DNA of 57,346 bases from NCBI RefSeq assembly GCF_017813245.1, contig NZ_JAGIQL010000025.1:1-57346 (forward strand), in the 5' to 3' direction. This DNA comes from Streptomyces montanisoli. GTDB taxonomy: Bacteria; Actinomycetota; Actinomycetes; Streptomycetales; Streptomycetaceae. This document shows, piece by piece, positions 17,675 to 28,210 of the stretch (the stretch's first letter is position 1; every line of letters begins with the position of its first letter). The translations under genes were made by a program, and so were the position numbers. The notes under the pieces are model-generated. The model worked only from the letters and a program-made list of their open reading frames with translations. It was not told where the DNA came from and did not search any database.

Positions 17675-18970
17675 TCACGGCGCCACGCGCAGCCCCTGCT
17701 TCTTCATCTCGGCGAGCGTCTTGTCCTGGGCGGTGCGCAGGGCGGCGTTGATGGTGCCCTTGCCGGACCATGCCTTGCCGAGACCGTCGTCGAGGTCGGC
17801 GACGGTCTTCGTCATCAGCGGCCCCCACGTCCAGTCGGCGTTCACGTGCGGCGCGGCGGCGGCGAACACCTTGTAGATGTTCTGGCCGCCGAAGTACGGG
17901 TCGGGGCCCAGCTGCTTCAGGTCGAGCAGCGAGGTGGCGGCGGGGTAGAGGGACGCCTTCTCCACGAGGCCGCCGAACGCCGTGCGGTCCGTGCTCAGCC
18001 AGTGGGCGAAGGTCCAGGCGGCCTTGGGGTCGGCGCAGCCCTTGAGCACCGCGGTGGCGGACCCGCCCGCGTTGCCGACCTGCGTGCCGCCCTTCTTCCA
18101 CTGCGGCAGCGGCGCGACGGCCCATTGTCCCGCGCCGCTCTTCGCGCCGCCCTTGATGACCCCGGCCTGCCACACCGCGCCGACGACCGTCGCGATGTCA
18201 CCGTCGCCGAGGCCCGTGTACCACGCCTGGTCGTACATGGGCGCGCTGCTGATCAGCCCGTCGTCCGCGAGCCCCTGCCAGTAGTCCGCCACCTTCCTGT
18301 TGGCGGCGGAGTCCATGGTCACCCGCCAGGCGTCGCCCTTGGTGGTGAACCACCCGGCGCCCGCCTGCCACGCGAGTCCCGCGTAGTCGTAGTCCATGTA
18401 CGGCGACGAGATGTACCTGTGCGGGTCCGACGCGTGGATGCGCCGCGCGTCACTGCGGTACTCGGCCCAGGTGGTGGGCGCCTTGAGGTGCAGCGAGTCG
18501 AAGACCTTCTTGTTGTAGAACAGCGCCATCGGGCCCGTGTCGACCGGCGCGCCGTAGACGTTGCCGCCCAGGGTCACCGACCGCCACGCCGCCTTCTGGT
18601 AGTCGCCCTCGTCCGCGGAGGCGTACTTCGCCACGTTCTCCAGCGCGCCCTGCGCCGCGAAGCTGGGCAGCGTCTCGTAGCCGAGCTGGGCCAGACACGG
18701 CGCGTTGCCGGCCTGCACGGCGTTGAGCATCTTCTGGTAGCCGCCCTTGGCACCCGGCTGCACCGCCTGGTACGTGACATGGATGTCCGGGTGGCTCTTG
18801 TCGAAGGCCTTGACCGCGTCCGCGTACCCGGGGGCCCAGCCCCAGAATGTGATCGATGCCTTTCCTGACGGCGACGCCGTGCCGGCCGGCGAACCGGAGC
18901 AGCCGGCGGCGGCGACACTCAGGGCGAGAGCGCCCGCTACTCCGGCAAAACGGGCAATGAACCGCTTCAC
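17675..18970 (-). CDS. Sugar-binding lipoprotein of ABC transporter (locus B)
   Basis: 431-residue solute-binding lipoprotein. N-terminus KRFIARF then a hydrophobic core and lipobox AAGC, with lipidated Cys24. Mature part begins with SITFWGWAPGYADAVKAF, the usual first strand of family 1 binding proteins. GTG start at 18970 follows AGGAGGAG closely. The gene leads an operon ending in a GH35 beta-galactosidase, so the ligand is probably a beta-galactoside (inference). An ATCGAT-centred operator lies 120 bp upstream. Confidence 0.92.
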   Translation of the reverse strand: MKRFIARFAGVAGALALSVAAAGCSGSPAGTASPSGKASITFWGWAPGYADAVKAFDKSHPDIHVTYQAVQPGAKGGYQKMLNAVQAGNAPCLAQLGYETLPSFAAQGALENVAKYASADEGDYQKAAWRSVTLGGNVYGAPVDTGPMALFYNKKVFDSLHLKAPTTWAEYRSDARRIHASDPHRYISSPYMDYDYAGLAWQAGAGWFTTKGDAWRVTMDSAANRKVADYWQGLADDGLISSAPMYDQAWYTGLGDGDIATVVGAVWQAGVIKGGAKSGAGQWAVAPLPQWKKGGTQVGNAGGSATAVLKGCADPKAAWTFAHWLSTDRTAFGGLVEKASLYPAATSLLDLKQLGPDPYFGGQNIYKVFAAAAPHVNADWTWGPLMTKTVADLDDGLGKAWSGKGTINAALRTAQDKTLAEMKKQGLRVAP

Positions 18971-19089
18971 GGCTCCTCCTGGATGCTCCGGCACGGCGAA
19001 GAAGGCGCCTTCGCGGACCGTACGTTCGGGCAATGCGCTGATCTCCCGGCCTCGGGCCGGGGCGCTGACGGCTGAACTATGGCAGAGAA

Positions 19090-19103
19090 TGTTATCGATG
19101 CCA
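19090..19103. promoter_or_regulatory. LacI-type operator between locus B and its regulator
   Basis: TGTTATCGATGCCA, with symmetric ends TG/CA and central ATCGAT, lies midway in the 253-bp divergent gap, 120 bp from both start codons. Its position suits control of both the transport operon and the LacI gene at 19224. It differs from the locus A 14-mers in the outer bases, which may give specificity. Confidence 0.65.
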
Positions 19104-19223
19104 ATAGTGCGCGTCGATGGAGCGCTCAGTGCCTGAACGACGCTGTGGGAGCCACATGAGGGCGATATCATCGGGGCCTTGCACGTATCCCAATGACCGA
19201 CGTATCCGACGAGTAAGGGACCC

Positions 19224-20270
19224 ATGGCGAAGCGCAGTGACGGCGGCGAGCGGCCACCCGGAATGGCGGACGTCGCCAGGGTCGCCGGGGTGTCGGCGCA
19301 GACCGTGTCCCGAGTCCTCTCTGACCACCCCAACGTCCAGGACAAGACCCGCGCGAAGGTCCTCGCGGCGGTCGACCAGCTCGGCTACCGAAGGAACAAC
19401 GCCGCCCGCATGCTGTCCTCCGGCCGCAGCCGCACCATCGGCGTGGTGACCCTCCAGACCGACTTCTACTCGCGCGCGGCCGTCACCTCGGGCATCGAGA
19501 ACGCGGCCCGGGCCGCCGGGTACGCCGTCAGCACGGCGACGACCGCCTCCCTTGACACGTTCGCCATCGGCAGCGCGCTGTCCCGTCTCGCCGACCAGGG
19601 CGTGGACGGCGTCATCCTGTCGGTGCCGCTCATCCACAGCAGCGAGCGGATCGAGCAGCTCACCCGCTCCACACCCACCGTCGCCATCGACGGGTCGCGC
19701 ACCGACGCCACCGAGGTCGTCGCCATCGACCAGACACTCGCCGCCCGCCTCGCGACGCGGCACCTGCTGGACCTCGGGCACGACACCGTCTGGCACATCG
19801 CGGGCCCGGGCCAGTGGCTGGAGGCCGCCAGCCGCCGCGACGGCTGGCGCGCGAGCCTGGAGGCCGCTGGACGCGCCGTCCCGCCCCCGCTGGAAGGCGA
19901 CTGGTCCCCGGCCTCCGGCTACCGGAGCGGCCTCGTACTCGCGCGCATCCCGGACGCCACCGCGGTCTTCGTGGCCAGCGACGAGATGGCCTTCGGGGTG
20001 ATCAGGGCACTGCGCGAAACGGGCAGGCGGGTGCCCGAGGACATCTCCGTCGTCGGCACCGACGACATCGAACTCGCGGAGTACTGCTCGCCGCCGCTGA
20101 CCACCGTGGCCCAGCCCTTCGCCCAGATGGGAGCGCTCGCCGTCGCGCACCTGCTGCGCCACCTGGCGGATCCGGGCGCCCTGCCGGAACCGGCCTCGGT
20201 GGAGCCGCGGTTGGTGGTACGCGCGAGCACCGCGCCGCCCTCCCGGTCGTCCTCCGTCCCGCGCCAGTAG
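19224..20270 (+). CDS. LacI-family transcriptional regulator (locus B)
   Basis: 348-residue repressor divergent from the locus B transport operon. HTH at about residues 14-33 (MADVARVAGVSAQTVSRVL) with hinge near residue 60; sensor domain includes VDGVILSVPL, TATRHLL-like helix ATRHLLDLGHD, AVFVASDEMAFG and ISVVGTDDIELAEYC. ATG at 19224 follows AAGGGA. Ligand presumed to be a galactoside or its breakdown product, from the GH35 gene in the target operon. Confidence 0.93.
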   Translation: MAKRSDGGERPPGMADVARVAGVSAQTVSRVLSDHPNVQDKTRAKVLAAVDQLGYRRNNAARMLSSGRSRTIGVVTLQTDFYSRAAVTSGIENAARAAGYAVSTATTASLDTFAIGSALSRLADQGVDGVILSVPLIHSSERIEQLTRSTPTVAIDGSRTDATEVVAIDQTLAARLATRHLLDLGHDTVWHIAGPGQWLEAASRRDGWRASLEAAGRAVPPPLEGDWSPASGYRSGLVLARIPDATAVFVASDEMAFGVIRALRETGRRVPEDISVVGTDDIELAEYCSPPLTTVAQPFAQMGALAVAHLLRHLADPGALPEPASVEPRLVVRASTAPPSRSSSVPRQ

Positions 20271-20349
20271 CGGACACGAACTGACCGCTAAGCCTGAGAG
20301 AGTGTGCGCCCACCGCAGCGCGGCCCCGCCCAACCAAGGCAGGTACACG

Positions 20350-21450
20350 ATGACCGTTCTCAGCACGCGAGCCCTCGGCCGCGCCACGCTCGCCCGCCAG
20401 TTGCTGCTGGACCGCGCCGACCTACCCGTCCTCGACGCCGTCGCGCACCTCGGCGGCCTGCAGGCGCAGGAGCCGCAGGAACCCTTCACCGGACTCTGGT
20501 CGCGGCTGCGCGCGTTCGACCCGTCCGCGCTCTCGGACCTGCTGACCGGCAGGCGCGTGGTGCGTACCCACCTCATGCGGCGCACCGTCCACCTCGTCAC
20601 CGCCGACGACGCCCTGGCCTGGCGGGCACGCCACGACACGATGCTGCGCCAGCGGGTGCTCGGGGTCTACCGCCGCGAGCTCGACGGGGTGGACCTCGAC
20701 GAACTCGCCGCCGCCGGCCGGGCGGTCATGGCCGACGGCCAGGCCCGCTCGATGACGTCACTCGCACGCGAACTCGCCGGCCGCTGGCCGTCGCCGGGGC
20801 CGCGCGCACTGGGCGAGATGCTGGTCGCCGCGCTCATCCCGATGGCCCAGCAGCCGCCCCGCGGCCTGTGGCGCACGAAGGGGGCTGTGCGCAACGTCCC
20901 GCTCTCCTCATGGCTGGGACGCGAGGTCGATCCGCCCGCTCCCAGCGGCACCGACCCGGTCGGCAGGCAGCTGGTGCGGCGATACCTGGCGGCGTTCGGA
21001 CCCGCCGCGTCGGCCGACCTGCGCGCGTGGTGCGGCCTGGCGGGACTGCCGGCCGCGGTCGCCGCGAGCCGCGAGGAACTGGTCGCCTTCCGCGACGAGC
21101 GCGGCCGTGAGCTGCTCGACCTGCCCGGCGCACCGCGGCCCGACCCCGAAACGCCTGCCCCGGTGCGGTTCCTGCCGGCGTTCGACAACGCGCTCCTCGG
21201 CTACCAGGGCCGCGGGCGGATCGTCGACGACGCACACCGCGGCCTGTCGGTCGCCGGCGCCCGCGTCGTCCTGGTCGACGGCAGAGTCGCCGCCACCTGG
21301 AGCGTCGAGTCGGGCACCGTCGCCGTCACACCGCTCGGCCGCCTGTCGCCGGCCGACCGCGACGCCGTGGCCGAGGAGGGCCAGGCGCTCGCGTCCTTCC
21401 TCTCCGACCACGAGAGCGACCGCGTGCAGATCACCGCCGCTACCCGCTGA
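20350..21450 (+). CDS. AlkZ-like winged-helix DNA glycosylase (HTH_42 family)
   Basis: 366-residue protein of the winged-helix family that includes bacterial DNA glycosylases AlkX (YcaQ) and AlkZ, which excise bulky alkylated bases or unhook crosslinks. The family's catalytic signature appears as Q38-A39-Q40 in GGLQAQEPQEP, the QxQ form seen in AlkZ, as opposed to QxD in YcaQ. VRTHLMRRTVHLVTADD (about residues 72-88) is the next conserved block. ATG at 20350 with AAGGCAGG upstream. A UvrA-like ATPase gene follows after 83 bp on the same strand; both families occur as self-resistance proteins against DNA-alkylating antibiotics. Actual glycosylase activity is inferred. Confidence 0.82.
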   Translation: MTVLSTRALGRATLARQLLLDRADLPVLDAVAHLGGLQAQEPQEPFTGLWSRLRAFDPSALSDLLTGRRVVRTHLMRRTVHLVTADDALAWRARHDTMLRQRVLGVYRRELDGVDLDELAAAGRAVMADGQARSMTSLARELAGRWPSPGPRALGEMLVAALIPMAQQPPRGLWRTKGAVRNVPLSSWLGREVDPPAPSGTDPVGRQLVRRYLAAFGPAASADLRAWCGLAGLPAAVAASREELVAFRDERGRELLDLPGAPRPDPETPAPVRFLPAFDNALLGYQGRGRIVDDAHRGLSVAGARVVLVDGRVAATWSVESGTVAVTPLGRLSPADRDAVAEEGQALASFLSDHESDRVQITAATR

Positions 21451-21533
21451 ACGGGCCCCGCGCAGAACACACGCGTAACACCCCGGCACAGCAGGAGCGC
21501 CGGTTACGCTCGGATCCGGCAGAGGGAGACACG

Positions 21534-24003
<2,470 letters not shown>

Positions 24004-24014
<11 letters not shown>

Positions 24015-24039
24015 CCCGGGATCGGCGCCTGACCCGGGA
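24004..24039. repeat. Perfect tandem 18-bp duplication spanning a stop codon
   Basis: TCGGCGCCTGACCCGGGA occurs twice without interruption (24004-24021 and 24022-24039). The first copy contains the UvrA-like TGA stop in frame, so the duplication adds only non-coding sequence and looks like recent slippage. Confidence 0.9.
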
Positions 24040-24053
24040 TCGACGCAGGCGCC
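24024..24053. terminator. Hairpin between convergent uvrA-like and aldo-keto reductase genes
   Basis: GGCGCCTG (24024-24031) pairs perfectly with CAGGCGCC (24046-24053). Position between two convergent stops suits a bidirectional terminator. The left arm comes from the second copy of the 18-bp duplication; the first copy offers the same arm at 24006. Confidence 0.6.
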
Positions 24054-24071
24054 GGGACGGCGAACGCCGTG

Positions 24072-25010
24072 TCAGCCGAGCGGCACGTCCTGGGAGCGCG
24101 ACGGCACGGCGTCGAGCGCGGCGAGTGTCGCGTCGTCGAACGCGACCGCTCCGGCGGCGACGTTCGCCTCCAGGTGGCCGGCGTCCGCCGTGCCCGGGAT
24201 CAGGAGCACGTTCGGGGAGTGGTGCAGCAGCCAGGCCAGGCCCACCTGCGAGGGGCTGAGGCCGAGCGACTGCGCCGCGGCGAGTACCGCCGGCTCGTCC
24301 GTCACCTTCGGGAACCCGGGGAACGCGCTGCCGAGCGGGAAGTACGGCACCCAGGCGACGCCCTGCTCCGCGCACAGGGCGAGGATCTCCTCGTCCTCGC
24401 GGGCCACGAGGCTGTAGCTGTTCTGCACGCACGCGATGCCCGCGGGCAGCGCACGGCGCAGCACCTCGGCCGACACACTGCTCAGGCCGATGGCGCCGAT
24501 CTTGCCCTCGTCGCGCATCGCGGTCATCACCGCGAGCTGGTCGTCGAGGGCGACCACCTGGTCGCCCTCGGGCCGCAGCCCGGGCCCGGTGTCCATGCGC
24601 CGCAGGTTCACCACCGGGACGCAGTCGACGCCGAGGCTCTTCAGGTTGTCCTCGACGCTCGCCCGCAGCTCCTCGGGCCGCTGGGCGGAACGCATCGGGC
24701 GGGGTCCGCCCGGGTCCGGCGTGGCACCGACCTTGCTCACGACGACGACGCCGTCCTCGGGGCGCAGCGCCTCGCGCAGGACCTCGTTGGACAGGCTGTC
24801 GCCGTAGAACTGGGCCGTGTCGATGTGGTCGACGCCGAGTTCGACCGCGCGGCGCACCAGCGCGACGGCCGCCGCCCGGCCTTCCCGCACGCGTTCGAGC
24901 TGCATCGCGCCGTAGCCGACGCGCGAAACGGTCCGGTCGGCGAGCGGGCCGGGGCCGCCGGGGCGTGCGACGCCCGCGGCCGTGGTCGAGTGGGTGCCGG
25001 TGGTCATCAC
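24072..25010 (-). CDS. Aldo-keto reductase
   Basis: 312-residue NADPH-dependent oxidoreductase with TIM-barrel fold. Catalytic residues visible: Asp and Tyr in HIDTAQFYGDS (about 60-70), Lys in VVVSKVG (about 93). The usual active-site His is replaced: the strand reads PVVNLRRMD, a variant common in this actinobacterial subgroup. Cofactor-site segments IPGTADAGHLEAN appear near the C-terminus. Divergent from a TetR gene with two shared palindromes in the gap, so presumably induced by a small molecule it detoxifies (inference). ATG at 25010; a second ATG follows immediately. Confidence 0.9.
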   Translation of the reverse strand: MMTTGTHSTTAAGVARPGGPGPLADRTVSRVGYGAMQLERVREGRAAAVALVRRAVELGVDHIDTAQFYGDSLSNEVLREALRPEDGVVVVSKVGATPDPGGPRPMRSAQRPEELRASVEDNLKSLGVDCVPVVNLRRMDTGPGLRPEGDQVVALDDQLAVMTAMRDEGKIGAIGLSSVSAEVLRRALPAGIACVQNSYSLVAREDEEILALCAEQGVAWVPYFPLGSAFPGFPKVTDEPAVLAAAQSLGLSPSQVGLAWLLHHSPNVLLIPGTADAGHLEANVAAGAVAFDDATLAALDAVPSRSQDVPLG

Positions 25011-25042
25011 GGAACTCCTGACACATGAGATGATGAGGGAAG

Positions 25043-25056
25043 CGGAGGAACCTCCG
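25043..25056. promoter_or_regulatory. TetR operator candidate, proximal to the reductase
   Basis: CGGAGGAACCTCCG, a near-perfect inverted repeat (CGGAGG/CCTCCG) followed by TT. A second copy starts 35 bp further on. It lies 33 bp upstream of the aldo-keto reductase start. Confidence 0.75.
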
Positions 25057-25077
25057 TTAAATCGACTGTAGCACTAC

Positions 25078-25091
25078 CGGAGGTGCCTCCG
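25078..25091. promoter_or_regulatory. TetR operator candidate, overlapping the tetR ribosome site
   Basis: CGGAGGTGCCTCCG, the same palindrome with different central bases, also followed by TT. Its GGAGGT is the Shine-Dalgarno sequence for the TTG start at 25094, so repressor binding would block the tetR translation-start region. Confidence 0.75.
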
Positions 25092-25093
25092 TT

Positions 25094-25696
25094 TTGATTC
25101 CATCGGAATCGACGCCCCCCGGCGTCTCCGCGGGACGCCCGCTCCGCAAGGACGCGCGGCGCAACCGGGAGAACCTCCTGTCCGCGGCGCGTGCCGCCTT
25201 CACCGCGGCGGACGACACCGTCCCGCTCGAGAACATCGCCCGCGACGCGGGGGTCGGCATCGGCACGCTCTACCGCCACTTCCCCACCCGTGAGGCACTC
25301 GTCGAGGCCGTCTACGCAGCCGAGCTCGACGACGTCACCACGAGCGCCGCCGCCCTGCTCGACGAGCACCCGCCCGAGGCCGCCCTGCGCGCGTGGACCG
25401 ACCGCTACGCGCAGTTCGTCGCGAACAAACGCGGCATGGTCGACACGCTCCGGGCCGGCTGGGCCTCAGGACGGATCGCGACGCCGACCACGCGGGAGCG
25501 CGTCACCGCCGCGATCGGGACGATCCTCGCGGCCGGAGCGCGCGAGGGGACACTGCGCGCGGACGTCGACGCCGAGGACGTCACCACGATGCTCCTCGGG
25601 GTGTTCCTCTCGACAGGGACGGGCGACGACGCCGACCGCACGAAGCGGCTCCTCGATCTCGTCGTCGACGCGGTACGCCCGCGCCCCGGCCGATGA
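25094..25696 (+). CDS. TetR-family transcriptional regulator
   Basis: 200-residue repressor. HTH at about residues 40-62 (PLENIARDAGVGIGTLYRHF), typical TetR; the rest is a helical ligand-binding domain. The start is taken as TTG at 25094 because GGAGGT precedes it by about 10 bases and no ATG or GTG occurs before the HTH. Divergent from the aldo-keto reductase, with two palindromic operators in between, so it likely represses both. Rare TTG start may keep repressor level low. Confidence 0.9.
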   Translation: MIPSESTPPGVSAGRPLRKDARRNRENLLSAARAAFTAADDTVPLENIARDAGVGIGTLYRHFPTREALVEAVYAAELDDVTTSAAALLDEHPPEAALRAWTDRYAQFVANKRGMVDTLRAGWASGRIATPTTRERVTAAIGTILAAGAREGTLRADVDAEDVTTMLLGVFLSTGTGDDADRTKRLLDLVVDAVRPRPGR

Positions 25697-25720
25697 CACC
25701 GCGTTTCGGCGCTCTGACGC

Positions 25721-27142
25721 TCAGCGTTCCGGGGCGGAGGCCGGGGCCGTGGTCGGCTCCGGGCCCGTGGTCATGGGGTGCAGCGGCGGGGGAGCGGGCG
25801 CGGGACCGAGGGTGACCGTACCGGGGCGCGACAGGCGGGCCAGGCCTCTGCGGTAGACGGCGATGGCTTCCCCGGTACGGCCCTGGGCGTGCAGGAGGTC
25901 GCCGAGGAGCCGGGAGGTGTCGGCGAGGTCGCCGGTGACCTGGGCCTCCTCCTGCAGGGGGATGGCTCGCATGTAGTGCGCTTCCGCCGCGCCGTTCTCG
26001 CCACGCTCCTGGTGGATGAGGCCGAGCAGCCGGTGGGCCGCGGCGGCGTGCACGGCGCCGTGCCCGGGCCCGAACCCTTCGAGCAGGGTGTTGAGGAGCT
26101 GTTCGGCGTCGCTGTCGTGGCCACGCCGGCGGCGGACGTCGGCGAGTTCGACCTCGACCTGTGCGGCGTAGAAGCTGCCGCCGGTGGTGCGCAGCATCTC
26201 GCGCGCGGTGCGCAGTTCGTCCTCGGCCTCGGCGAGCCTGCCGTGCTGGGTGTGCAGGTAGCCCCTCATCCAGTGGCACTGGGCGAGTTCGGAGTGGATC
26301 TCACGACGCTGGTACAACTCCTGCGCCTTGACCAGGTACGTTTCGGCGTCGTCGTAGCGGCCGCCGGCGATCAGGGTGCGGGCGACGGACCGGTGCAGAC
26401 CCGCGACGGCGACCGGGTCACCGACCCGCGGTGCGAGATCGAGGGCCAGCACGGCTGCCCTGGAGGCCCGTTCGTGAGCACCCAGGTCCATGTACGGGGT
26501 GATGACGGTGGCGTACAGCAGCAGCAGCGCCTCGGGGTCGGGCAGCCCCTGGGCGTTCAGCTCGTCGATGGTCTTCTCCAGCAGGTAGCAGGCGAAGCGC
26601 ACGTCGCCCTCCAGCTGGTGGGCCGTGGCCAGGCCGCGCACGGCCGGCACCTGCCGGGGCAGTGGCTCGTCGGCCACGAGGGCCTGTGCCTGCTCGAACT
26701 GCGCGCGCCCCTCGGCCAAAGCGCCGCGCCGCAGCAGGCAGTGGCCCAGCGCCACCCGCAGCTGTGACTCCAGGTCGGCCACGCCGTGGTGCCCGGCGCG
26801 CTCGATCAGGCCGGTCAGCAGCGGTTCGGCCTCGCCGCTGCCCCGGCCGGCCATCAGGTGGCTCGCCGATGCCAGCCCTTCGCGCAGCTCCGCGCGCAGC
26901 CCGGCGGGCACGCCGGTGGCCAGCTGGTCGTAGGTGGTGCCGAGTTTGCCCGCGAAGTAGCGCAGGGCGGTCTCCGAGGCGCGGGCCTTGCCGGCCTCCA
27001 CGGTGGAGACGTACGCCGCGGTGTACTTCGGCTCGGCGAGCTGACGCTGCGTCAGCCCCCGCCCGGTTCGCAGCGTCTGGACGCGCTCCCCGATCCGGCG
27101 GGCCTCGCGGTGCGCACCCTCACCCGTACCACCGCCGGCCAT
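25721..27142 (-). CDS. XRE-family HTH regulator with TPR repeats
   Basis: 473-residue protein. Residues about 15-70 form a Cro/CI-type HTH (ERVQTLRTGRGLTQRQLAEP, YVSTVEAGKARASETALRYFA); residues 90-430 are helical repeats of TPR type (QCHWMRGYLHTQHGRLAEAE, LADTSRLLGDLLHAQGRTGE). The tail is Pro-rich. This architecture is common in Streptomyces regulators that sense peptides or partner proteins. It is divergent from the secreted neprosin-domain gene, whose AT-rich promoter lies between them, so it may control that gene (inference). Confidence 0.88.
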   Translation of the reverse strand: MAGGGTGEGAHREARRIGERVQTLRTGRGLTQRQLAEPKYTAAYVSTVEAGKARASETALRYFAGKLGTTYDQLATGVPAGLRAELREGLASASHLMAGRGSGEAEPLLTGLIERAGHHGVADLESQLRVALGHCLLRRGALAEGRAQFEQAQALVADEPLPRQVPAVRGLATAHQLEGDVRFACYLLEKTIDELNAQGLPDPEALLLLYATVITPYMDLGAHERASRAAVLALDLAPRVGDPVAVAGLHRSVARTLIAGGRYDDAETYLVKAQELYQRREIHSELAQCHWMRGYLHTQHGRLAEAEDELRTAREMLRTTGGSFYAAQVEVELADVRRRRGHDSDAEQLLNTLLEGFGPGHGAVHAAAAHRLLGLIHQERGENGAAEAHYMRAIPLQEEAQVTGDLADTSRLLGDLLHAQGRTGEAIAVYRRGLARLSRPGTVTLGPAPAPPPLHPMTTGPEPTTAPASAPER

Positions 27143-27264
27143 GGCCGCCTTCCTTCCCCCGCCTCGCGCCCGATCGACGCCGCGCCCAGTCCTACCACAG
27201 GCCCCGCGGCCGAGACGACGTCAAGTCACCCGCCCCCAGGCCTTGCGGAGCTCGTACGCGAGGC

Positions 27265-27310
27265 CTAGTTTAACTCGCCATGTAAATCTAATTACCACTC
27301 AACTTATGTT
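27265..27310. promoter_or_regulatory. AT-rich divergent promoter region
   Basis: The segment from TAGTTTAACTCGCCATG to CAACTTATG is far more AT-rich than anything around it and lies within the 196-bp gap between the XRE-TPR gene and the neprosin-domain gene. It probably holds the promoters; no exact -35/-10 pair is claimed. Confidence 0.5.
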
Positions 27311-27338
27311 CGTCCTCACGCAAAGTACGGAGCCGACC

Positions 27339-28169
27339 ATGCGCAGATCCATGTCCCTCGCCGCAGCACTGACCGCGGCGGCCGGCGCCCTCGCGCTGTT
27401 CTCACCGTCCGCGCAGGCGGCGGGCGGCGCCGTGGCCCCCAGCGTGCCGCCCACCTCCGCCGCGGGAACGGCCGCGACCGGCCCCACCTGCTGGTTCGGC
27501 GCCTGCTTCGACTACGTCTACGGCCGTCAGCACACCGACACCGCCGGCGCCTCCATACGCATGGACGTCGCGGATCCGCAGGTCAACCCGGCCCAGACCG
27601 GCGAGCACTCCCTGCAGGAGCTCTCCCTCCAGGACACAGCCCAGCAGTCCACCGTGGAAGTCGGCTGGACCGTCGACCCCGAGCTCAACGGCGACAGCGC
27701 ACCGCACCTGTTCGTCTACCACTGGGTCGACGGCCAGACGTCCTGCTACAACGGCTGCGGTTTCGTGCCCGTCTCCAAGACCATCACCGCCGGCATGCCC
27801 CTGAAGGCCGGCCGCAAGGCCGACTTCGCCATCCGCGACATCGGCGGCGACTGGTGGATCCTCTACAACCACACCAAGGTGGGCTACTTCCCCGGCTCCC
27901 TGTGGAGCGGCACCTACAAGCGCGCGCAGGTCGTCACCGCGTTCGGTGAGGTGGCCGAGAACGAGACCGACAGCCCCTCGTGCACCGACATGGGCAACGG
28001 ACGGCAGGGCAGCGACCAGCACGCCTCGTCGATCCGCGACTTCCGCCTGTACGACGCCACCGACAAGCCTCTGCTGACCGTCACGGCCAGCAGCCCGCAG
28101 TACTACGGCTACGGCAAGGCCAAGAGGAACTCGTTCCGCCTCGGCGGGCCGGGCACCGGCGCCTGCTGA
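27339..28169 (+). CDS. Secreted neprosin-domain protein (putative glutamic peptidase)
   Basis: 276-residue exported protein. Signal peptide: RRSMSLAAALTAAAGALALF with cleavage at AQAAGG (about residue 28). The mature part is a neprosin-type (DUF239) beta-sandwich: STVEVGWTVDPELNGDSAPH, LFVYHWVDG, CYNGCGFVP, and VVTAFGEVAENETDSPSC. Plant neprosin is a Pro-specific peptidase with two catalytic Glu; Glu in VEVGW and in FGEVAE are the matching candidates. ATG at 27339 is preferred because the signal sequence begins there. Confidence 0.85.
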   Translation: MRRSMSLAAALTAAAGALALFSPSAQAAGGAVAPSVPPTSAAGTAATGPTCWFGACFDYVYGRQHTDTAGASIRMDVADPQVNPAQTGEHSLQELSLQDTAQQSTVEVGWTVDPELNGDSAPHLFVYHWVDGQTSCYNGCGFVPVSKTITAGMPLKAGRKADFAIRDIGGDWWILYNHTKVGYFPGSLWSGTYKRAQVVTAFGEVAENETDSPSCTDMGNGRQGSDQHASSIRDFRLYDATDKPLLTVTASSPQYYGYGKAKRNSFRLGGPGTGAC

Positions 28170-28210
28170 CCCGGCACCGGGACCTGGCCCAGGAACCTGG
28201 CCCCGGGAGA

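Noticed and set aside
28170..28210. Cctggccc/ccggg direct and inverted repeats between the neprosin and dehydrogenase genes
   Set aside because: Possible bidirectional terminator, but pairing is ambiguous and the gap is only 41 bp; not strong enough to annotate.
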